A stretch of 13,182 nucleotides of DNA from Candidatus Paenalcaligenes intestinipullorum (GTDB lineage Bacteria; Pseudomonadota; Gammaproteobacteria; Burkholderiales; Burkholderiaceae_B): positions 1 to 13,182 of the forward strand of contig DWUQ01000173.1 in NCBI GenBank assembly GCA_019120675.1, in the 5' to 3' direction. The translations under genes were made by a program, and so were the position numbers. The number at the start of each line of letters is the position of its first letter. The stretch's first letter is position 1. Of the stretch, positions 8,190-13,182 are shown in pieces. The notes beneath the pieces were generated by a model. The model was not told the DNA's origin, did no database searches, and saw nothing but the letters and a program-made list of their open reading frames with translations.

Positions 8190-8866
8190 TGTCAAACTCG
8201 ATGACTACATTGCCGGATCGCCCAGACTCGCCCCCTTATTTAATTGAAACCATGCAAGGTAATGCACAACAAGGCGTTCCTTTACTGGCGCAACACCTAA
8301 CGCGGCTACAGCATTCCGCAGAGGCGTTGCACTACCCTTGCCCACTGGAGGCGATTCGTACTGCTATTGAAAAGCAATGCCAGAAACTCAACTCCCATGC
8401 CCATCGACTGCGCCTGTGTTTGCACGCAAATGGCGAGTTCAGCCTCACCGCTGATCCTTTAGCACCGACTCCGCAACCCGTACAACTGTCCCTCAGCCGC
8501 ACAGCACTGCCGAACTCCTCATGGTTGCAGCATAAAAGCAGCCATCGCCCTTGGTACGACGCGGCGCAAATATGGCTCAGCCAGCATCCGGCTTATTTTG
8601 ATGTGCTGTTTTTAAATGAACACAACCAGCTCTGTGAGGGCAGTCGCAGTAATGTCTATTTATTTGTTGAAGGCCAGTGGCTCACACCGTTACTGGGCGC
8701 AGGCCTACTGCCCGGTGTGATGCGCGCGCAGCTCTTAGAGCAAGGCCTAGTACGAGAAGCAGCATTGACGAAGCAAGATCTACTCAACGCCTCGGCGTGG
8801 CGTGTATCCAATGCCTTACGTGGCTGGCTCGACGCTACTTTGGACGCTACGGAAATTAACCTTTAA
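8186..8866 (+). CDS. pabC: Aminodeoxychorismate lyase (class IV aminotransferase fold)
   Basis: The 226-residue product belongs to the PLP-dependent fold type IV family. As PabC it would eliminate pyruvate from aminodeoxychorismate to give p-aminobenzoate. Visible motifs are HLTRLQHSAEAL near residues 37-48, Lys117 in HKSSHRPWYD (the likely Schiff-base lysine), Glu151 in LCEGSRSN (PLP contact), and a GLLPGVMR segment downstream. The family also includes branched-chain and D-amino acid aminotransferases. The choice of PabC rests on the short length and the overlap with pabB. The ATG shares four bases with the pabB stop (ATGA). In-frame ATGs at 8189 and 8201 are alternatives. The last 11 bases overlap the end of convergent tcdA, leaving no room for a separate terminator. 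The uvrA-pabB-pabC order suggests one transcript. Confidence 0.87.
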   Translation: MMSNSMTTLPDRPDSPPYLIETMQGNAQQGVPLLAQHLTRLQHSAEALHYPCPLEAIRTAIEKQCQKLNSHAHRLRLCLHANGEFSLTADPLAPTPQPVQLSLSRTALPNSSWLQHKSSHRPWYDAAQIWLSQHPAYFDVLFLNEHNQLCEGSRSNVYLFVEGQWLTPLLGAGLLPGVMRAQLLEQGLVREAALTKQDLLNASAWRVSNALRGWLDATLDATEINL

Positions 8867-9638
8867 GCACCGTATCGATGGCCCACTGGGCCGCCAACAT
8901 GCCCATCGGGGCGGTAACCGTCACCAGTGAACCATATCCCGCACAGGATAAGCCTTGTGGTGCCGTAGCCGGTGCACAACTCGTACTTGTTGCGGGTTGG
9001 GTCGCTGCTTGCTCGACCCAGAGGCAACTCACCCCCATTTTGGGCACTCGAGATTTTTTATCAGCTTTGGGCTTGGCAAAGCCATGTTGACGGCGCAACT
9101 GATGACGCAAACGCGCCAAGAGTGCATCGTGGGTGCTGTGCGCTAAATCCCCTTGGCGTAAAGCCAAGGCATTGGTTTTGCCCCCTGCGGCACCGCAAAC
9201 AATCAGAGGAATGCGTGCAGAGCGAGCCTCTAGAACCATCGCGACTTTAGCGGACATGTGATCGGTGGCGTCCACCAACACATCCGGCTGGGCGTGCAAA
9301 AGCGCTCGTGCGTTCTCGGGACCAATGAAATCGTCGATCAAGTTGACCTGTATCGACGGGTTGATGTCGAGCAGTCGATCGGCCATCGCCTGCACTTTGG
9401 CTTGCCCGAGAGTGCTACTCAGGGCAGGCAGCTGACGATTAATGTTTGATTCGGCCAGGTGGTCCATATCGATTAAGGTCAATCGTCCGACGCCACTGCG
9501 AGCTAACGCTTCCACACACCAACTGCCCACCCCACCTATACCGGCCACCATAATATGGGCTTGAGCCAATCGCGCTTCGGCCTGACTGCCGTATAAACGA
9601 TTAATGGCTCCAAAACGACGAGAAGACGTGGTTGTCAT
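8856..9638 (-). CDS. tcdA: tRNA threonylcarbamoyladenosine dehydratase TcdA
   Basis: The 260-residue product is an E1-like (ThiF/MoeB) ATP-dependent enzyme. TcdA cyclises N6-threonylcarbamoyladenosine at tRNA position 37 to its hydantoin form (ct6A). The N-terminal RFGAINRLYG matches the TcdA subgroup. It is followed by the nucleotide-binding GIGGVGSWCVEALARSG segment, LIDMDHLAESNINRQ with the conserved Asp and Asn-x-Asn-Arg, and DATDHMSAK. The C-terminal part keeps the VSC and SCAGYGSLVTVTA segments. The length is close to the 268 residues of the E. coli protein, also called CsdL. I chose the ATG at 9638 because AAGG lies five bases upstream. The frame could extend to a TTG at 9656, but that adds six residues unlike the family and would absorb the ribosome binding site. 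The gene is divergent from chaC and convergent with pabC. TcdA usually works with a CsdA/CsdE sulphur-transfer pair, which is not visible here. Confidence 0.93.
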   Translation of the reverse strand: MTTTSSRRFGAINRLYGSQAEARLAQAHIMVAGIGGVGSWCVEALARSGVGRLTLIDMDHLAESNINRQLPALSSTLGQAKVQAMADRLLDINPSIQVNLIDDFIGPENARALLHAQPDVLVDATDHMSAKVAMVLEARSARIPLIVCGAAGGKTNALALRQGDLAHSTHDALLARLRHQLRRQHGFAKPKADKKSRVPKMGVSCLWVEQAATQPATSTSCAPATAPQGLSCAGYGSLVTVTAPMGMLAAQWAIDTVLKG

Positions 9639-9727
9639 ACTGACCTTATTTACCAAATGTAATGTGAAAAATAAATGTGGCCAGACTGAACTGGCTTAGG
9701 TGAGTTTAAAGAAGCTTGCCTATATGC

Positions 9728-9750
9728 TTATAACTAATTTAACGTTATAA
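9728..9750. promoter_or_regulatory. Inverted repeat in the divergent tcdA-chaC promoter region
   Basis: A perfect 7-bp dyad, TTATAAC (9728-9734) and GTTATAA (9744-9750), is separated by nine bases, so the arm centres are 16 bp apart. It lies in the AT-rich middle of the 207-bp region between the divergent tcdA and chaC starts, about 100 bases from each start codon. The arms themselves resemble -10 boxes on both strands, so this may be a pair of divergent promoter elements, an operator for a dimeric regulator, or chance in AT-rich DNA. I could not pair either arm with a good -35 box. The rest of 9639-9845 shows no open frame or RNA gene that I recognise. Confidence 0.3.
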
Positions 9751-9845
9751 ATTCTACATTCAGATGCACTTTTCGGTAGCATAGTTACTGTGTACTTTTA
9801 CTCTAAAACTGGGCTTTTATATAACCAACCCATAGCGAACCACCC

Positions 9846-10478
9846 ATGAATGCCATTGCTCCTACCCCTACTGCTTTTCGTATTTTATCGGATGACGAGC
9901 GCAACCGCTCGATGTACGACTGTTTACGCGATTGGCAAACGGATCAGGATGTGTGGGTCTATGGCTATGGGTCGTTAATTTGGCGCCCCGAGTTTAGTTT
10001 TGTAGAACGGCGCTCGGCCTTATTGCAAGGCTATCACCGTGCCTTATGCTTATGGTCGCGGATCAATCGCGGTACGCCCGAACAGCCCGGCTTAGTGTTT
10101 GGTTTAGACCAAGGTGGCGACTGCCATGGGGTGGCCTTTCGGATTGCCGCCGCAGAGGTCCCGCATACGTTTGAGGCGTTGTGGCGTCGTGAAATGCCCA
10201 GTGGGGCATATACCCCTTTATGGCTACCATGCGTAACGGACCAAGGCCCTGTGCAGGCGCTTACCTTTGTCATGAACCGCCACACCGATGCGTATGTGCC
10301 GTCTATGCCATTGAAGCAACTCGCGGATGTGGTGCACCGCGCGCACGGTATCAATGGTCCCTGCATCGAGTATGTGCTTGAAACCGCAGACGCCCTAAAA
10401 CAGTCTAAAATTGTCGACACCAAGTTGGAGCAGATTGTGCATGCTCTGCAGCATTATGCTCCAACTCTACTTACCTAA
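9846..10478 (+). CDS. chaC: Glutathione-specific gamma-glutamylcyclotransferase ChaC
   Basis: The 210-residue product is a ChaC-type gamma-glutamylcyclotransferase, which in the cytoplasm splits glutathione into 5-oxoproline and Cys-Gly. The substrate-binding loop VYGYGSLIWRPEF has the YGSL motif at residues 41-44. HGVAFRI follows near 97-103, and the likely catalytic glutamate is Glu116 in WRREMPSGAY. The GINGPCIEYV segment in the C-terminal part is also typical. The length is slightly below the 231 residues of E. coli ChaC. The old name came from a supposed cation-transport role next to chaA, which nothing here supports. No strong Shine-Dalgarno lies before the ATG. pdxH starts 15 bases after the stop, so the two probably share a transcript. 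Confidence 0.93.
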   Translation: MNAIAPTPTAFRILSDDERNRSMYDCLRDWQTDQDVWVYGYGSLIWRPEFSFVERRSALLQGYHRALCLWSRINRGTPEQPGLVFGLDQGGDCHGVAFRIAAAEVPHTFEALWRREMPSGAYTPLWLPCVTDQGPVQALTFVMNRHTDAYVPSMPLKQLADVVHRAHGINGPCIEYVLETADALKQSKIVDTKLEQIVHALQHYAPTLLT

Positions 10479-10493
10479 GGACTGCCCTCGACC

Positions 10494-11126
10494 ATGAGCC
10501 TGTATGAGTACCGCAACGAGTACACCAAAGCCACTTTTGAAGACAGCCAGCTGCGTACCGATCCTCAGCAGCAATTCCATCTCTGGCTCCAAGAGGCCAT
10601 CAGCGAAAACGCACCCGAGCCCACTGCCATGACCTTGTCCACGGTCGAGGCGAATGGCCAGCCTACCGCACGGATTGTGCTTTTAAAAAGCTACGAACAC
10701 GATGGTTTGCGTTTTTTTACCAACTATCACTCGCGTAAAGCCGTAGCCTTAGAGCAACAACCACAGGCCTGCCTGTCTTTTTTTTGGCCCACGATGCAGC
10801 GTCAGGTACGCTTCGAAGGCGTAGTCAGCCGTATTCCTGTAGCGGACTCACAGCAGTATTTTGATTCACGTCCTTTGACATCACGTCTTAGCGCCATTGC
10901 TTCCCCACAAAGCCGCCCCCTATCGCGCGAGCACTTGGAGGCCAAACTTGCCGAGGTGCAACATCAATATGGTGAGCACCCGCCTTATCCAGAATTTTGG
11001 GGGGGCTATGTCTTGCAGCCACACTATATTGAATTTTGGCAAGGGCGAGCGTGCCGGTTGCACGATCGTTTTGCTTTCGAGCGGTTGGACACCAGCGGCT
11101 GGCACATATCGCGCTTAGCACCATAA
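10494..11126 (+). CDS. pdxH: Pyridoxine/pyridoxamine 5'-phosphate oxidase PdxH
   Basis: The 210-residue product is the FMN-dependent oxidase that converts pyridoxine or pyridoxamine 5'-phosphate to pyridoxal 5'-phosphate, the last step of vitamin B6 synthesis and salvage. The split-barrel FMN site is evident in ARIVLLKSYEHDGLRFFTN (about residues 59-77) and the following HSRK. QVRFEGVVSRI comes next. The C-terminal RLHDR motif has Arg188 and His190, matching the substrate-binding Arg197 and His199 of the E. coli enzyme. The length is standard for the family. An AAGGA overlapping the chaC stop lies 12 bases before the ATG, a rather long spacing. The gene is followed at 20 bases by a flavin reductase of the same fold. 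Its product is the cofactor of the PabC-type enzyme encoded upstream, but that is a general cofactor link rather than proof of a shared pathway. Confidence 0.97.
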   Translation: MSLYEYRNEYTKATFEDSQLRTDPQQQFHLWLQEAISENAPEPTAMTLSTVEANGQPTARIVLLKSYEHDGLRFFTNYHSRKAVALEQQPQACLSFFWPTMQRQVRFEGVVSRIPVADSQQYFDSRPLTSRLSAIASPQSRPLSREHLEAKLAEVQHQYGEHPPYPEFWGGYVLQPHYIEFWQGRACRLHDRFAFERLDTSGWHISRLAP

Positions 11127-11146
11127 TGTGATACTTTAAGTGCCTT

Positions 11147-11689
11147 ATGATCGACACCGCCTCTTCCTCCTTCGATATCCCTTATTTCAAATCGGCATTA
11201 GGCCGCTTTGCGACTGGGGTCACCATTATTACCACCGAAAGCGCTGCGCCTGAAGCCGAGCCATGGGGGTTAACCGTTAGCTCTTTTAATTCGGTTTCTT
11301 TGGATCCCCCTTTAGTTTTGTGGTCTTTAAATAAACAGGCCGCGTCCTTACCGCATTTTTTAAATACTAAGCGGTATGTGATCCATGTATTGGGCGCACA
11401 GCAGTTGGCGCTCGCCAAACGCTTTGCTTGGGGTCCGCAAGCGGATCGTTTTGCTGAGCAAGCCACAGGGCGTGCCCCGAATGGCACACTGATGCTGGAC
11501 TCGCCGCACGTCAGCGCTTGGTTTGAATGCCATAACGAAGTTCAGCACGAGGCGGGAGATCATTACATCTTTGTAGGCCGGGTCGAGCATTGCTTCCGCA
11601 ACTTCGAACCCCCTTTGATCTATCATGCTGGGGATTTTGAGTTGACTCCTTTAGACCAACGCTTGGCCGCAGCACACGTTTCTTCTTAG
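11147..11689 (+). CDS. Flavin reductase family protein (FMN-binding split barrel)
   Basis: The 180-residue product belongs to the flavin reductase-like family (related to HpaC and other NAD(P)H:flavin oxidoreductases), which make reduced FMN or FAD for a partner enzyme or bind flavin tightly. The signature FKSALGRFATGVTIITT lies at about residues 13-29. It is followed by WGLTVSSFNSVSLDPPLVL and an HYIFVGRVEH segment near 138-147, ending in the common LIYHAGDF. No monooxygenase partner gene is in the window, so the physiological acceptor is unknown. The gene starts 20 bases after pdxH with little Shine-Dalgarno character and is probably the last gene of a chaC-pdxH run. I see no terminator after it. 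Confidence 0.9.
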   Translation: MIDTASSSFDIPYFKSALGRFATGVTIITTESAAPEAEPWGLTVSSFNSVSLDPPLVLWSLNKQAASLPHFLNTKRYVIHVLGAQQLALAKRFAWGPQADRFAEQATGRAPNGTLMLDSPHVSAWFECHNEVQHEAGDHYIFVGRVEHCFRNFEPPLIYHAGDFELTPLDQRLAAAHVSS

Positions 11690-11719
11690 CCCAGCCTGCC
11701 GTTACGCAGCGGAAACGCT

Positions 11720-11725
11720 TATACT
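11720..11725 (+). promoter_or_regulatory. Possible -10 element upstream of purU
   Basis: TATACT, matching five of six positions of the -10 consensus, lies 31 bases before the purU start in a 67-bp gap. No convincing -35 box is present at 16-18 bp spacing. purU could therefore use a weak or activated promoter, or be read through from the flavin reductase gene. Confidence 0.3.
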
Positions 11726-11756
11726 GCTAGTTTTCGCTTTCCCCCTGCTTTAGGTT

Positions 11757-12608
11757 ATGACTGACTACATCCTCACCCTTTCCTGCCCTGACTGTACGGG
11801 TATTGTGCACGCTGTTACAGGGTGGCTGCTGCAACGACACGGCAACATCGTGCAAGCTCAGCAATTTGGTGATGCCGAAACACAGCGCTTTTTCTTGCGC
11901 GTGCATTTCACTATTCCAGAGCCCCAAGACGTCAACGTGCTGAATCAAAGCTTTCAAGAGGCCATTGCTGCCCCCTTCAATATGGAAGCCGAAATTTTTG
12001 ATGCCTCGCACAAAGCACGGGTGTTGATTTTAGTGAGTCGGCAGGGGCACTGCTTAAACGATTTGTTGTTTCGGGTGCATTCTGGGCAGTTGCCGATTGA
12101 GGTGGTGGGGGTGATTTCGAACCATACCGACCACGCGTCGTTGGTCAGCTCATACAATATTCCTTTCCATTATTTACCTGTCACACCTGAAAACAAGCCC
12201 TACCAAGAGCAAGACATTTTGCGCTTGGTCGACAGCTTAAAAGTCGATTTAGTGGTATTGGCGCGGTATATGCAAATTTTGTCCCCCGATATGTGCAAGG
12301 CATTGTCGGGCCGAGCGATCAATATTCACCATAGCTTTTTACCCAGCTTCAAAGGTGCCCGCCCCTATCATCAGGCTCACGCCAAAGGCGTCAAAATCAT
12401 CGGTGCTACCGCACACTATGTGACCGCGGATCTGGATGAAGGCCCAATTATTGAACAAGATATTGAACGAGTAAATCACGCCATGAGTCCATTAGAGCTC
12501 ACCCAAGTGGGTAGCGATGTGGAATCTTTGGTGCTGTCTCGGGCGGTGGCCGCTCACGTAGAGCACCGTATCTTTATGAATGGGCAGCGCACGGTCGTGT
12601 TTCGTTAA
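11757..12608 (+). CDS. purU: Formyltetrahydrofolate deformylase PurU
   Basis: The 283-residue product hydrolyses 10-formyltetrahydrofolate to formate and tetrahydrofolate, balancing one-carbon pools and feeding formate to PurT-type purine synthesis. An N-terminal ACT domain covers about residues 1-80 (YILTLSCPDCTGIVHAVTG at the start), the site where glycine and methionine regulate the E. coli enzyme. The formyltransferase-type catalytic domain follows, with Asn189 and His191 in NIHHSFLPSFKGARPY and Asp227 in LDEGPI. These match the Asn-His-Asp triad of the formyl-folate hydrolase/transferase family. Length is close to the 280 residues of the E. coli protein. An AGG lies only two bases before the ATG, so the ribosome binding site is poor. 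A strong terminator follows directly. Confidence 0.96.
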   Translation: MTDYILTLSCPDCTGIVHAVTGWLLQRHGNIVQAQQFGDAETQRFFLRVHFTIPEPQDVNVLNQSFQEAIAAPFNMEAEIFDASHKARVLILVSRQGHCLNDLLFRVHSGQLPIEVVGVISNHTDHASLVSSYNIPFHYLPVTPENKPYQEQDILRLVDSLKVDLVVLARYMQILSPDMCKALSGRAINIHHSFLPSFKGARPYHQAHAKGVKIIGATAHYVTADLDEGPIIEQDIERVNHAMSPLELTQVGSDVESLVLSRAVAAHVEHRIFMNGQRTVVFR

Positions 12609-12618
12609 TGAATTTTCC

Positions 12619-12653
12619 AAAAACGGCTAGGCTTCGTACCTAGCCGTTTTTTT
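12619..12653 (+). terminator. Rho-independent terminator after purU
   Basis: A 13-bp perfect stem (left arm 12619-12631, right arm 12639-12651) with the GC-rich core ACGGCTAGG/CCTAGCCGT and a 7-base loop is followed by T residues to 12653. It lies ten bases after the purU stop and separates purU from the hydrolase gene. Confidence 0.92.
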
Positions 12654-12674
12654 GTGAACCAGCAAGAGAAAAAT

Positions 12675-13182
12675 ATGGCTCAACCCGTGTCCGAGTTTAT
12701 TGATCTGCCTGATGCCAACGGGCTGCTTACGATTGAGTATCAATGGGTGGGTGTGGACCAGCCCGATGCACCCTATATCGTGTTTTTGCATGAAGGCCTA
12801 GGGTCGGTTGCTCATTGGGGCAGTTGGCCCCACGAACTCGCCTCAGAGCTGGGGTACCGAGGTCTGGTTTATTCACGCAAAGGCTATGGCTTAAGCACAC
12901 CCCGCATACCCGAGGCACCGCTGCCATTAAATTATCTGCACCTTGAAGCCACGCGACGTTTGCCGGACTTGCTGACGGCGCTGGGGTTGGATCAGCAACC
13001 GCCCATCCTATTTGGTCACAGCGATGGCGCAACTATCGCTTTGTTGTATGCCGCGCACGCTGCTTTAGCCCCCCTTGCCACCATTGCTGTGGCACCCCAT
13101 ATTTATGTAGAAACGCAAACCACGGCTGCGGTACAGCAAACTGGCCTTAATTATCAATCCGGAACACTGCGTGAACGCCTAG
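12675..13182 (+). CDS. Alpha/beta hydrolase, 3' end outside the window
   Basis: The open frame runs to the right edge without a stop; 169 codons are visible. The visible part is an alpha/beta hydrolase core. It has a VFLHEGLGS segment (His39-Glu40-Gly41, the oxyanion loop region), a GLVYSRKGYGLS strand-loop near residues 63-74, and the nucleophile elbow GHSDG with Ser116. VAPHIYVE follows. The acid and histidine of the triad would lie beyond the edge. The substrate cannot be told; esterase, lipase-like or meta-cleavage product hydrolase activity are all possible for this fold. The start ATG is preceded by AAGAGAA, a weak ribosome binding site. The purU terminator precedes it, so it should have its own promoter, although only about 20 bases remain between them. 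Confidence 0.88.
   Translation, partial: MAQPVSEFIDLPDANGLLTIEYQWVGVDQPDAPYIVFLHEGLGSVAHWGSWPHELASELGYRGLVYSRKGYGLSTPRIPEAPLPLNYLHLEATRRLPDLLTALGLDQQPPILFGHSDGATIALLYAAHAALAPLATIAVAPHIYVETQTTAAVQQTGLNYQSGTLRERL

Noticed and set aside
9639..9656. A TTG start giving TcdA six more residues
   Set aside because: The added codons contain the AAGG that serves the ATG at 9638, and the extra residues do not match the family.
12727..13032. A 101-codon minus-strand frame within the hydrolase gene
   Set aside because: It lies opposite a clear alpha/beta hydrolase with a GHSDG nucleophile motif and shows no recognisable protein features.

Overview
The window looks like an ordinary chromosomal segment of a Gram-negative betaproteobacterium, most likely Burkholderiales and perhaps Alcaligenaceae. 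That placement is an inference from gene content: a double-length UvrA, separate adjacent pabB and pabC, and TcdA, ChaC, PdxH and PurU of proteobacterial type. No alignment was run. I see no rRNA, tRNA, insertion sequence, phage gene or CRISPR array. Coding density is high, and no gene-free stretch exceeds about 210 bases.

Left part (1-1473): a family 2 glycosyltransferase lies on the minus strand. Next comes a minus-strand gene for a 42-residue, very basic protein of unknown function. The small gene has its own candidate promoter, a terminator-like hairpin in its leader, a good ribosome binding site and a convincing terminator. It is divergent from the next block.

Centre (1474-8866, plus strand): a tightly coupled trio. 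A 1863-residue tandem UvrA (two UvrA units, four ATPase sites, six four-cysteine zinc modules) is followed by pabB (start overlaps the uvrA stop by one base) and pabC (start overlaps the pabB stop by four bases). PabB and PabC together convert chorismate to p-aminobenzoate for folate. The pabC end runs 11 bases into the end of the convergent tcdA gene.

Right part: tcdA (minus, modification of tRNA position-37 threonylcarbamoyladenosine) is divergent from a plus-strand run chaC (glutathione degradation), pdxH (pyridoxal phosphate synthesis) and a flavin reductase of the FMN-binding split-barrel fold. The 207-bp divergent region carries a 7-bp dyad that could be an operator. purU (formyl-tetrahydrofolate hydrolysis) follows, closed by a strong rho-independent terminator. 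An alpha/beta hydrolase gene then starts and runs off the right edge.

No clearly new multi-gene system is visible. The points most worth a second look are the asymmetric tandem UvrA, where copy 1 keeps the DNA-contacting insertion domain but has a diverged UvrB-binding region and copy 2 shows the reverse, and the small basic protein with its attenuator-like leader.
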